DNA from: Bacteroidota bacterium
Lineage (GTDB): Bacteria; Bacteroidota; Bacteroidia; Bacteroidales; VadinHA17
NCBI GenBank assembly: GCA_030706785.1
Contig: JAUZNW010000022.1
Span: 1 to 32,892 of the forward strand
Direction of reading: 5' to 3'
Length of the DNA stretch: 32,892 bases
In this document: one piece after another, positions 25,613-32,892 of the stretch
How the letters are laid out: every line of letters starts with the position of its first letter
How positions within the stretch are numbered: position 1 is the stretch's first letter
Program-made: the position numbers and the translations under genes
Notes under the pieces: model-generated
Seen by the model: only the letters and a program-made list of their open reading frames with translations
What the model was told of the DNA's origin: nothing
Databases searched by the model: none

Positions 25613-25668
25613 TTGCTGGTTGCTGGATGCTGGTAAGACTTAACTAACCAGCAACAAGCACCCAGCAA
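25613..25668. terminator. Long hairpin between convergent genes, TGCTGG-type repeat
   Basis: A 22-base arm (25613-25634) pairs with 25647-25668 in 19 of 22 positions around a 12-base loop. On the plus strand AAAATTAATAG follows; on the minus strand the stem is also near the gene end. It can act as a terminator in both directions. The arms consist of repeated TTGCTGG units also seen at 6323, 21635 and 32483. Confidence 0.6.
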
Positions 25669-25671
25669 AAA

Positions 25672-26787
25672 TTAATAGAATTTCAGACATTCCGGAGCCT
25701 TCACCGGAAATTTCTTTGGAGGCTCTTCAGGTAATCCCGTTTTCCTGCTTATCCTGAAAACTGCAATTGAGTCGGATTTCTGGTTACCGACCAGGAGATT
25801 CTTTCCGGAGGGATCAATTGTAAAGTTTCTGGGCCAGTCCCCGCCGCAGGATGTATGTCCTGCAAGGGTCAGCAATCCATCACTCCCTATCATGAATGTT
25901 ACAATACTGTTTTCGCCCCGATTTGAACCGTAGAGGTATTTCCCATCCTTTCCGATATGAATGTCGGCACAATAGTTGTTGCCGGTGAATCCTTTTCTTA
26001 CTGTTGGTAATGTCTGTACAGCCTTTAATCCCTGGTCAGTGATATTAAATACAATCAATATTGAACCGAGCTCATTTATAAGGTATAGTTTAGAACCGTC
26101 AGGATTGAAAACAAAATGCCTTGGTCCTGATTTCAGGGGAACAGAAGCTATTCCACTGTCAAGCTGGATCAGCTTTCCATATAAAGGATCAAAGTTATAG
26201 GCCACGACCCGGTCAAGGCCAAGATCGCTTACATAAACATGTTTTCCGGCAGGATCGTGAAGGATCATATGCGCATGCGAGGCATCAGGTACCGCTTTAT
26301 TATACAGTATTGTATCCGTTACCGCTTCAGGAATACCATTGTCGTCCAGCCTTACGACAGCAACAGATCCGTTCGGATAATTGGCCGTATAAAGATATCC
26401 GCTGTCGGCTGACATCGAAATGAAGCATGGTCCTCCATAAGGTATTCGTAATTCATTCAGCTTTTTAAACTCATTTGTTTTATCATTGAATTTCAATGTT
26501 GTAAGTCCTCCTCCGAATTCACCTTTGAACTCCATGACCTCATTTAAAACGTAAAACATGTTGTTCTTCTTTGAAAAACAGAAATAGGATGGATTGGGTC
26601 CGACGTCTGATTCAGAAAGAAGTTTCAGCTTTCCGGTATTGCTGTTGAAGCTGAAAACCGATAATCCCTTGTCGCCATCCTTCTTAGTAAATCCTCCAAC
26701 AATTAGTGTGTAGTCCTTCTTGCAGGAAGAAGCAGTCAGACTTATTAAAATAGCTGCTATTGTTATAAGGTTAAATTTCTTTCTCAT
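25672..26787 (-). CDS. Lactonase-like seven-bladed beta-propeller lipoprotein
   Basis: A 371-residue protein of the 6-phosphogluconolactonase (YbhE/Pgl) propeller family. Typical stretches are VGGFTKKDGDKGLSVFSFNSNTGKL, NPSYFCFSKKNNMFYVLNE, HAHMILHDPAGKHVYVSDLGLDRVVAYNFD, GPRHFVFNPDGSKLYLINE and WPRNFTIDPSGKNLLVGNQKSDSIAVF. The signal sequence ends in ASSC (C22), a likely lipoprotein cleavage site, so the mature protein is probably anchored outside the cytoplasm. That is at odds with a cytosolic pentose-phosphate role, and a different lactone or sugar substrate in the envelope is likely. Whether the catalytic residues of the enzyme are kept cannot be settled by eye. Confidence 0.87.
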   Translation of the reverse strand: MRKKFNLITIAAILISLTASSCKKDYTLIVGGFTKKDGDKGLSVFSFNSNTGKLKLLSESDVGPNPSYFCFSKKNNMFYVLNEVMEFKGEFGGGLTTLKFNDKTNEFKKLNELRIPYGGPCFISMSADSGYLYTANYPNGSVAVVRLDDNGIPEAVTDTILYNKAVPDASHAHMILHDPAGKHVYVSDLGLDRVVAYNFDPLYGKLIQLDSGIASVPLKSGPRHFVFNPDGSKLYLINELGSILIVFNITDQGLKAVQTLPTVRKGFTGNNYCADIHIGKDGKYLYGSNRGENSIVTFMIGSDGLLTLAGHTSCGGDWPRNFTIDPSGKNLLVGNQKSDSIAVFRISRKTGLPEEPPKKFPVKAPECLKFY

Positions 26788-26864
26788 AATGAGTTAATCT
26801 TAATGGCTGATATACGTCGAATTAAATGGAAATATATTGAAATTAAATGTGATCCGAACAGTTT

Positions 26865-26968
26865 TTAACCACAGAGGACACGGTGGACACAGCCCTGCTT
26901 AACCACAAATTCTTCCGTGAATCTCCATGTCCCGATAGCTATCGCGACTCTGCGAACTCCGTGGTAAA
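26865..26968. repeat. Dispersed CACAGAG/CTCCGTGG repeat with CCCGATAG palindrome
   Basis: TTAACCACAGAG (26865-26876) and CTCCGTGGTAAA (26957-26968) are near-perfect inverted repeats. Between them lie CCGTGAATCTCC and a palindrome CCCGATAGCTATCGCG (26931-26946), close to the one at 19972-19987. It ends 10 bases before the sialidase-like gene's stop codon and may terminate that operon. Confidence 0.55.
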
Positions 26969-26978
26969 TGGATTTTTT

Positions 26979-28244
26979 TTATTTCTTTCCTTTAACTTTT
27001 TTATATTTCGCGTCCAGCTCGTTCATTTTGAACCTCACGCTCAGGATATACGGCTCCTTATCCTTTTCCCAATGTCCGTAGGTTGTGACGATAAATGTCC
27101 CGTCAGGAAGAAGCTCCACTCCCGGATAACAGCAATCCCAGCTGTGGATATTGTCCTTAAATCTTATCCTGTACTGTCCGGGATTGCCCTGTACAAGGTC
27201 ATTCCATGTCCCGACCCATCCAACCCAGTCACCTTCAGTGGGACTGCCCTGCCCGGTCTCTTTTGCGACAACACTAAGGTTCGCCTCATTCCGTTCCTTT
27301 GCAAGACTGTCGAGATCTTTTCTGACGCTTAAAGGGCTGATATCCCTGAATACAACAAGGAGTCTCCCGTCAGGTGTATATTTCAATACATGCCTGTCTC
27401 CATTCAGCTCATTCGGAACCGGCCGGGGATTACTCCAGGTCTTTCCCTCATCTTTTGAAAAAATGATCTGTGAATTTGTTTTTCGCGCATTTTCCCTCAG
27501 AAGAACAGCAAGAGTTTTGTCGTCGGGAGATCTGACAAGTCCCGGCTCGCAGAGGTTCATATCCCTCCTGCTGAGAATTGACCCGGGTTTTGACCAGGTA
27601 AGTCCGCCATCTTGAGAAAAAGTCTTGTAAAGAGTAAACAGTATCTGATCGTTTACCTTTCTGTCCTCCTTATACATCTCCTGACCGTTGGACGTCATGA
27701 ACCTGAGATCATCATGAAATAAGGCTATATAATGACCTTTTCCGGTTTTAAGGGGTTCCAGAGAAGCCATGACGACTACTCCTCCCCAGTCACCAACTTT
27801 TTCAAGTTCGCTCCAGGTAACTCCGTCATCCTCTGAATGTGCCAGGCGGGCAGGATAAAGGCCTGAGAAGAGTATCAGGTGCTTCATCCCCTGAGGATCT
27901 ACAGTCCTGAATATTGTCGGAACTTCAAGGGATGTTTTCCAGCTTTCGGGAGTCGGTATCCTGCCGCTCCACGTAAGTCCCCCGTCAGTGCTTCTTTTAT
28001 AAACTATAGCTCCCCTGCCGTGCCCTTTGGGATAGACTGCCAAAATCGTTTTTCCGTCTTCCAGCAATACGGTTGTTGGATGACCAAGGTATTGATCCTC
28101 TTCCCTGTCAACAACAACCTGGCGTGATGTTTCCTTGTCGAGATCAATAACCGGGATTGAGAGGTAGGGTTTAGCAGGCTGAGTCTGGGTAAAACAAATA
28201 ATTGAGGAGAAGATCAGCACTGAAAAAGTGACTAGCTTTTTCAT
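26979..28244 (-). CDS. Secreted BNR/Asp-box sialidase-like protein
   Basis: A 421-residue protein with a Sec signal peptide (~1-20). Four Asp boxes of the form SxDxGxTW are seen at residues 85-92, 137-144, 210-217 and 263-270, the mark of the six-bladed sialidase-type propeller. The FRIP-like arginine motif of true sialidases is not obvious, although several arginines and acidic residues occupy comparable places; so the substrate could be another sugar, and exo-alpha-sialidase is only a family label. Its ATG overlaps the stop of the preceding isomerase-like gene by 4 bases (ATGA), indicating translational coupling. It is the last gene of the operon. Confidence 0.85.
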   Translation of the reverse strand: MKKLVTFSVLIFSSIICFTQTQPAKPYLSIPVIDLDKETSRQVVVDREEDQYLGHPTTVLLEDGKTILAVYPKGHGRGAIVYKRSTDGGLTWSGRIPTPESWKTSLEVPTIFRTVDPQGMKHLILFSGLYPARLAHSEDDGVTWSELEKVGDWGGVVVMASLEPLKTGKGHYIALFHDDLRFMTSNGQEMYKEDRKVNDQILFTLYKTFSQDGGLTWSKPGSILSRRDMNLCEPGLVRSPDDKTLAVLLRENARKTNSQIIFSKDEGKTWSNPRPVPNELNGDRHVLKYTPDGRLLVVFRDISPLSVRKDLDSLAKERNEANLSVVAKETGQGSPTEGDWVGWVGTWNDLVQGNPGQYRIRFKDNIHSWDCCYPGVELLPDGTFIVTTYGHWEKDKEPYILSVRFKMNELDAKYKKVKGKK

Positions 28245-29185
28245 ACCTCAAAACTATCGCACTCCCTGTAAGCCTCGATCACGCGGTCTTCACCTTCAAT
28301 TGTGCCCCTGTTGCTTACACCGTGCTCCATGCAGAGAGTTCCGTCATAACCTTTCTTATAAAGGTATTTAAAGATATTCTTATAGTTGATCTCTCCTGTA
28401 GTAGGCTCATTTCTGCCAGGCGAGTCTCCAAGATGGAAGGCAGCAATCTCACTGTAGGCAGCTTCAATATTCGGGATAAGATTGCCCTCCGATATCTGCT
28501 GATGATAGAGGTCATCCACAATCTTGCATGAGGGCCTGTTAACAGCCCTGCAGATAGCATATGCCTGAGGGATTCCCGTAAGGAAAAGTCCCGGGTGGTT
28601 GATGTAATTGTTCAATGGTTCAAGTACCATTGTGACACCCGCCGGTTCAAGGATATCGCAGCAATATCTAAGGTTATCTACCGCGTTTGCAGTCTGGTAA
28701 TCCCTGTGAAGCTTCATATCATACCTTCCCAGCACTACAAGGGCAAGTTTTGCACTGGTCCGTTTTGCCACCTCAACACCCTCTTTCATACTTGCGATCA
28801 GCATATCGCGGACTTCCTGCGTGTTAAGCACAAAATCCTGCTTACCCGAATCAGCACGCAATACAAAGGGTCCGAAATCCATACCCAGGCGTTTCAATTC
28901 AGCGGCAATTTTTTCCTGTACCTCTGGCTCCCTTCTCATCAGTCCATTGTCAAACACAGCCCTGAAACCCTGGTCGTGACAGAATTTAATATTGTCGATG
29001 GGATCCTGGCCGGCATGCTGCCTGAACATACCCAGACCAGGAGCATACTTCAGTTTAAAAGGAGTAACAGCATCTCCCGGCTTCTGCCGGGCGAATGCTC
29101 CGGGTGAGCTTAAAAAGGCAGGTGCTGCCATAATAGCAGCACCTGTTGTCACTTTTTTTATAAAATCCCTTCTTGACCTGTTCAT
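28241..29185 (-). CDS. Tat-exported TIM-barrel isomerase/epimerase, hydroxypyruvate isomerase-like
   Basis: A 314-residue protein starting with a twin-arginine signal (SRRDFIKK, then a hydrophobic stretch to about 30). The rest is an AP endonuclease 2-type TIM barrel. Metal-ligand-type motifs are VLEPLNNY, KIVDDLYHQQ, AAFHLGDSPGRNEPTTGEINY and CMEHG. The GD.PGR.EP.TGEINY stretch is typical of hydroxypyruvate isomerase and related sugar isomerases. The ATG at 29185 is chosen because it begins the Tat signal; the longer reading frame to 29359 overlaps the upstream gene and adds 58 residues unlike the family. It lies 19 bases after the Gfo/Idh gene. Confidence 0.9.
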   Translation of the reverse strand: MNRSRRDFIKKVTTGAAIMAAPAFLSSPGAFARQKPGDAVTPFKLKYAPGLGMFRQHAGQDPIDNIKFCHDQGFRAVFDNGLMRREPEVQEKIAAELKRLGMDFGPFVLRADSGKQDFVLNTQEVRDMLIASMKEGVEVAKRTSAKLALVVLGRYDMKLHRDYQTANAVDNLRYCCDILEPAGVTMVLEPLNNYINHPGLFLTGIPQAYAICRAVNRPSCKIVDDLYHQQISEGNLIPNIEAAYSEIAAFHLGDSPGRNEPTTGEINYKNIFKYLYKKGYDGTLCMEHGVSNRGTIEGEDRVIEAYRECDSFEV

Positions 29186-29204
29186 AAGAGAAGATTTTAA
29201 AACC

Positions 29205-30620
29205 TTATTTTTTGGCAGCCTGTCTCTGGGCCTGCCTCTCAGCCCTTCTCTTTGCTGCTGCTGCTTCCTCTTCGGGTGTCGGAGGGACGTATGCAAGGCC
29301 GGCAATGGGAACTTCCTTAGGTATGTCAACAGGACCGAATGCGAAAACGGTCGGACCAAGCTTAAGATCCGAGTTCATCATTTCCTCATATGTAGTTTCC
29401 TTGCCTGTATAAGCTGAGATACGTCCCATTATGCCAACCATTGTTGAGATAGCTGTATTTTCAAGTTCATTGAAAGGCTTTCCGGTCCGGATCGCTGTTA
29501 CAAAATCGATGTGCTCCTGGAGATAAGGATCAACGCTTACACGGTTTGTAGGCTTGCCGTCCTTGTCAAGAGGATATTGGTATTTCCATAATTCAGTTCC
29601 GGCCAGGTCAAGTATCGTGTTCTGGCAATTGGTGGAACCTTTGGATCCCTGCAGTCTTTCGGAAACATTGTTTGCACAGCCGTTTATCTGGCGGCACATG
29701 CTGTGAACATGTCTTCCATCTTCAAATGTATAGTCAACGCTGAAATTATCGTATTGATCACCAGTAACGCGCCTCAGTCTCGATCCCATACCAACTGCCT
29801 TCACCGGATGTACTCCGAAAAACCAGTTCATTACGTCGAGGTTGTGAACATGCTGCTCAACTATATGGTCTCCCGACAGCCAGCACCAGTTAACCCAGTT
29901 GCGGATCATCCATTCCATTTCCGTCCATGACGGATTATTGTCGCGATGCCACAGCTTGCCTCCATTCCACCATACATTACCCCCTACCAGCTGACCGACA
30001 AGTCCCTGCTGAACCTGCTGCCAGTTGGCGACATAATCACGCTGGTGACGGCGCTGAGTTCCGGTAACTATTGTTAATCCAAGTCCTTCTGCTTTTTTGG
30101 CTGTAGCCATTACTGACCTGGCACCCGTCGGATCGACTGCAACCGGCTTCTCTGCAAAGACGTGTTTCTTGGCAGCTACTGCGGCAGCCAGATGCTCAGG
30201 ACGGAAAAATGGCGGTGTAGCCATCAGAACAACATCAACTCCCGAATCAATTACCTTCTGGTATGCATCAAAGCCTACGAAACAGTTTTCCGCGGGGACT
30301 TCCTGCCCATGCTTTTCCTTAATGCTTGCCTTGCATGCATCAACTCTGTCCTGGAATGTATCGCCCAAAGCTATTACCTGCAGGTTTGGACCTGCACTTA
30401 AAAACTGGTCAATGGCACCAGTGCCGCGACCACCACATCCGATAAGACCGGCTTTGAGTACAGGGCCATCAGGTGCCTTATCGAGAAAAGTTGGAATGGC
30501 AACTACTTTCTTTGCCTCACGTGAACAGCTCGTAATTATTGTTGGTGCGACAACTCCGGCTACTCCCACGGTTGCTGCCCTGCCAATAAAATTACGTCTT
30601 GAAATGCTAGATTTTTTCAT
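29205..30620 (-). CDS. Tat-exported Gfo/Idh/MocA-family oxidoreductase
   Basis: A 471-residue NAD(P)-dependent sugar oxidoreductase with a twin-arginine signal (SRRNFIGRAAT). The Rossmann motif is GLIGCGGRGTG (59-68) and the family's EKP motif is E157-K-P159, followed by the substrate domain with GDHIVEQHVHNLDVMNWFFG. A lipobox-like TSC (~30-32) follows the Tat stretch, so membrane anchoring is possible. The C-terminus ends in a ~20-residue Ala/Glu/Arg/Gln helix (EEEAAAAKRRAERQAQRQAA) not needed for catalysis. It is the first gene of an operon with the isomerase-like and sialidase-like genes, suggesting extracytoplasmic processing of a sugar or glycoside. The substrate is unknown. Confidence 0.92.
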   Translation of the reverse strand: MKKSSISRRNFIGRAATVGVAGVVAPTIITSCSREAKKVVAIPTFLDKAPDGPVLKAGLIGCGGRGTGAIDQFLSAGPNLQVIALGDTFQDRVDACKASIKEKHGQEVPAENCFVGFDAYQKVIDSGVDVVLMATPPFFRPEHLAAAVAAKKHVFAEKPVAVDPTGARSVMATAKKAEGLGLTIVTGTQRRHQRDYVANWQQVQQGLVGQLVGGNVWWNGGKLWHRDNNPSWTEMEWMIRNWVNWCWLSGDHIVEQHVHNLDVMNWFFGVHPVKAVGMGSRLRRVTGDQYDNFSVDYTFEDGRHVHSMCRQINGCANNVSERLQGSKGSTNCQNTILDLAGTELWKYQYPLDKDGKPTNRVSVDPYLQEHIDFVTAIRTGKPFNELENTAISTMVGIMGRISAYTGKETTYEEMMNSDLKLGPTVFAFGPVDIPKEVPIAGLAYVPPTPEEEAAAAKRRAERQAQRQAAKK

Positions 30621-30682
30621 AGAAGATCAGATTAGATTGTTTTGAATATAAATACCCGGTTTCTAAAGGTAATGAGTGCTAT

Positions 30683-30714
30683 CAAATGTAAATATAGAGT
30701 TTTTAATTACCAAA
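30683..30714 (-). promoter_or_regulatory. Bacteroidota-type promoter of the Gfo/Idh operon
   Basis: On the minus strand TTTG (30714-30711), a 20-base spacer, then TACATTTG (30690-30683) match the -33 and -7 consensus exactly. Transcription would begin near 30677 with a leader of about 57 bases before the ATG at 30620. Confidence 0.65.
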
Positions 30715-30784
30715 GATCCAGGGGGATTTAAAGTTTTTTAACACCGCTCCCATCCTTGCCTCCGCTCAGGATTTATTATTAACA

Positions 30785-30895
30785 GGAAACCCCCTCCTCA
30801 ATCCTCCCCTTAATAAATAAGGGTAGAATGTATGTGATTGTATTAAAGACTGTTACGCCCTTCCCCTTTGACTTAAGGGGAAGGGTTGAGGATAG
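30785..30895. repeat. CT/GA-rich inverted repeats
   Basis: CCCTTCCCCTT (30858-30868) and AAGGGGAAGGG (30875-30885) form a perfect 11-bp stem with loop TGACTT. Upstream, CCTCAATCCTCCCCTTA near 30793-30810 is roughly the inverse of AAGGGGAAGGGTTGAGG. A similar GAGGGGGATTGAGAGGG stretch is at 17256-17273. The 30621-30968 gap otherwise holds the promoter at 30683 and no gene. Confidence 0.5.
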
Positions 30896-30998
30896 GGTTC
30901 AGGAATCTAAATGACCTTTCAACTGTCTCGCTGTAAGGAGGTGAGGTAAAAAATATTTAATTACATTTGTGTACCTGACTGGTCTCAAAAAGTATCCC

Positions 30999-32477
30999 GT
31001 GAAATTGTTATTATTTATCAGACCATTTTTACTTCTGCTGATTGCTTCGCTTTTCGGATGCAATTCAGGGCCGCAGGGTTCTGTTTCAGAAACCGGTACA
31101 CTCCCTGCCATCGATCCGGATTACTCAGATGTCACTATACCATATAATATCGCTCCGCTGAATTTTAAAATCAATGATAAAGCATCCTCCTATTTTGTAA
31201 CGATATCCGCCGGATCAGCAAAAGTGATCGGGATCAGAACCAAGAACGGAGTAGTCAGGATCCCTGAAAAGAAATGGAAGAAACTGCTTGAAGGAAACAA
31301 GGGACAGGACCTCAATATTAAGGTATTTTCAAAGGATCCAAAAAGTACCTGGAAAAGCTATAAAACCATCACTGACAGGATTGCCACAGAACCGATAGAT
31401 CCATACATAACATACCGCCTGCTCTATCCGGGCTATGAAAGCTGGAAAGAAATACTGATCAAGCGAAGAGAACTCGGAAGCTTTCGTGAAAGATCGATCA
31501 TCGAGAACAGTGTTGTTGACGAGAATTGCATCAATTGCCATTCATATAACAACAATGACGATTCCAAAGGCTTCCTGTTTCATATCAGGGGAAGCCTGGG
31601 AGGAACCTATTTTTCAATCGGGAATGATCTGAAAAAATTTAATCTGAAAACTAAGGGGATGAAAAACGGGGCAGTTTATCCGCGGTGGCACCCCTCCGGA
31701 AGATTTGTGGCATTCTCTTCAAATAAGATAGTCCAGCAGTTTCATTCGGCGCTGCTCAAGAAGGTCGAAGTTAGCGACCTCGAATCATCGCTTGTTCTTT
31801 ACGACATTGACAGGAATGAAATGATGGATGTGAAACTTGCCGGCAGTGAGAAATATATGGATACATATCCGGAATGGTCTCCCGACGGAAAATAGCTCTA
31901 CTTTTGCAGGGCGCCTGAACCCGGACAGGTATTTGAATACGATTCGGTCCGCTATGACCTGTACCGCGTCCCATTCGATCCGTCGAACCGGAAATTCGGT
32001 GAGGCAGAAATGGTGTTCAATGCTTCAGCAATCAAAAAAAGTGTTTCATTTCCGAGAATTTCACCTGACGGGAATTATATTGTGATCACATTGCATAATT
32101 ACGGATGCTTTCCGATTTGGCATAAGGAAGCTGACCTCTGGTCGATTGACCTTAAGACAATGCTGGCCACACAAATGGGACTGAACAGTGACTGCACCGA
32201 CAGTTATCATTCATGGTCATCAAACAGCAGGTGGCTCGTTTTCAGCAGCAAGAGGATCGATGGCCTTACTGCTAGATTTTTTATCTCGTATATCTCCGGG
32301 GACGGTACATCAGCAAAACCTTTCATCCTTCCGCAAAAGGACCCGGGATTTTACCAGAGGTACCTGAAGAGTTTCAATCTGCCTGAATTATCCAGACTGA
32401 AGGTTGATATTGATCCCGGTAAAATAAGAAGGGTGGCGAAAGGCAGTGCCATCCAGGCAAAATGGGCGGAGAATTGA
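30999..32477 (+). pseudogene. CxxCH-containing WD40-like (PD40/TolB-type) lipoprotein, interrupted by TAG
   Basis: One reading frame runs from a GTG at 30999 (an earlier GTG at 30969 is possible) to TGA at 32477, broken only by TAG at 31893-31895. The N-terminus (KLLLFIRPFLLLLIASLFGC) is a lipoprotein signal. A heme-c type motif C177-I-N-C-H181 follows. PD40-like repeats occur on both sides of the stop: PRWHPSGRFVAFSSNK and PEWSPDGK before it, PRISPDGNYIVITLH and SWSSNSRWLVFSSKR after it. The stop falls exactly where a Tyr is common (SPDGKYLYF), one base from TAT or TAC. A recent nonsense mutation or a sequence error is most likely. The TACATTTG at 30962 may be its promoter. A polytopic membrane protein gene follows. 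Confidence 0.75.
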
Positions 32478-32482
32478 TATAT

Positions 32483-32555
32483 AGTTGCTGGTTGCACGTT
32501 GCTTGTTGCTGGTTGTTTGATTTAACAAGCGACCAGTAACCAGAAACAAGCTACA
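32483..32555. terminator. TGCTGG-type hairpin after the interrupted gene
   Basis: GCTTGTTGCTGGTT (32501-32514) pairs with AACCAGAAACAAGC (32538-32551) with one mismatch. Further TTGCTGG/TTGCACG units precede it. It belongs to the same repeat family as 25613-25668 and separates the interrupted gene from the next membrane protein. Confidence 0.5.
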
Positions 32556-32576
32556 GTAGTAAACATTGAAAAGAGA

Positions 32577-32892
32577 ATGACTCTGAACCAAAGCATAATA
32601 AAAAGATACCTCCCTTATCTGATATTCTTCGCTGGTACTGTTCTATTCTTCTCCTGGACGGGTGATTATACAGGATTTTACCAGGAAAAGTCATCGCTCT
32701 TTGTCTTATCCCATGACTTCCTGATTGAAAATTTAAGCAGGCCCGGATCCTTACTGATTTACCTGGGCAAACTCCTTACTTCCTTCTTTTATTATCCCCT
32801 TGCAGGTGCCTTAATTGTCTCAGTGATAATCTGCCTGATCATCTTCCTTTTATCAAAAATCATCAGTTTTCTGTCAGGAAAAGATTCGATCC
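32577..32892 (+). CDS. Polytopic membrane protein, 5' part only (DUF6057-like)
   Basis: An open frame of 105 codons from the ATG at 32577 to the end of the window, with no stop. It shows a TM segment at ~12-26 (LPYLIFFAGTVLFFSW), an aromatic loop (GDYTGFYQEKSSLFVLSHDF), then a second strongly hydrophobic stretch at ~62-97 (LLTSFFYYPLAGALIVSVI ICLIIFLL). The order of short TM, YQEQ-like loop and long hydrophobic block resembles the large Bacteroidota membrane proteins grouped as DUF6057, whose function is unknown to me. It follows the CxxCH lipoprotein by 99 bases and may work with it. Identification is tentative because the gene is cut by the window end. Confidence 0.65.
   Translation, partial: MTLNQSIIKRYLPYLIFFAGTVLFFSWTGDYTGFYQEKSSLFVLSHDFLIENLSRPGSLLIYLGKLLTSFFYYPLAGALIVSVIICLIIFLLSKIISFLSGKDSI

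Noticed and set aside
25625-25633. GGATGCTGG shared by small RNA copy 2 and the hairpin at 25613, as an RNA-target pair
   Set aside because: Nine bases within a TGCTGG repeat; both are the same sense, not complementary, and chance explains it.
29186-29359. N-terminal extension of the isomerase-like gene
   Set aside because: It overlaps the upstream oxidoreductase gene and precedes a clear Tat signal at 29185.
31893-31895. TAG recoded as an amino acid
   Set aside because: TAG is used as a normal stop at the expected C-terminus of serine palmitoyltransferase, and no pyrrolysine or suppressor system is visible.
1-32892. CRISPR arrays, tRNA or rRNA genes, phage or transposase genes
   Set aside because: No regular spaced repeats, no tRNA-like cloverleaf and no protein with such motifs were found by reading the window.

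Overview
The window looks like a chromosomal stretch from a free-living member of the Bacteroidota. Four things support this: a Bacteroides-type serine palmitoyltransferase; promoters of the TTTG / TAnnTTTG type, two of them with exactly 20 nt between the boxes; few strong Shine-Dalgarno sites; and a one-component regulator joining an AraC-type DNA-binding domain to an exported TPR domain. No rRNA, tRNA, CRISPR, integrase, transposase or phage gene was found. Most of it reads as ordinary metabolic and regulatory chromosome.

Layout. (1) 31-4815, minus strand: membrane-spanning AraC/TPR regulator, a secreted protein of unknown function, and a secreted class-C beta-lactamase-fold hydrolase with its own good promoter. 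(2) 5088-7188, plus strand: serine palmitoyltransferase followed by a short-chain dehydrogenase, plausibly the first two steps of sphingolipid base synthesis, then a convergent Gly/Tyr-rich lipoprotein. (3) 7873-12732, plus strand: a trehalose operon of GH15 glycosidase, trehalose-6-phosphate phosphatase, and a trehalose-6-phosphate synthase fused to a membrane sensor-like module with two TM segments and a HAMP-like region. (4) 12896-17182: a stand-alone receiver, a hybrid histidine kinase and a sigma-54 response regulator. A palindrome and a possible -24/-12 promoter lie upstream of this operon, and similar palindrome-like sites lie downstream, before an outer-membrane protein gene.

(5) 17418-18954: a beta-barrel-like protein and a membrane-anchored coiled-coil protein, closed by a strong terminator. 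(6) 18955-20118 is mostly non-coding. It holds two related elements of about 85 nt, each starting 5 nt after a TAACTTTG box and each closed by a long stem between its own ends, with a compensatory base-pair change between the copies. They flank a 62-codon ORF. I consider this pair the most likely undescribed item in the window. (7) 20119-24761, minus strand: an outer-membrane protein and the glycerol operon glpD-glpK-glpF. (8) 25005-26787: a secreted isochorismatase-like hydrolase, convergent with a lactonase-like propeller lipoprotein across a terminator-like hairpin. (9) 26979-30620, minus strand: an exported sugar-catabolism operon of Gfo/Idh oxidoreductase, hydroxypyruvate-isomerase-like protein and sialidase-like protein, with a good promoter. 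(10) 30999-end: a CxxCH-containing WD40-like lipoprotein interrupted by an in-frame TAG, followed by a truncated polytopic membrane protein.

Several intergenic gaps carry dispersed repeats: TGCTGG-rich hairpins, CACAGAG/CTCCGTGG repeats with a CCCGATAG palindrome, and GA-rich hairpins. All functions are from reading the sequence; no database search was run.
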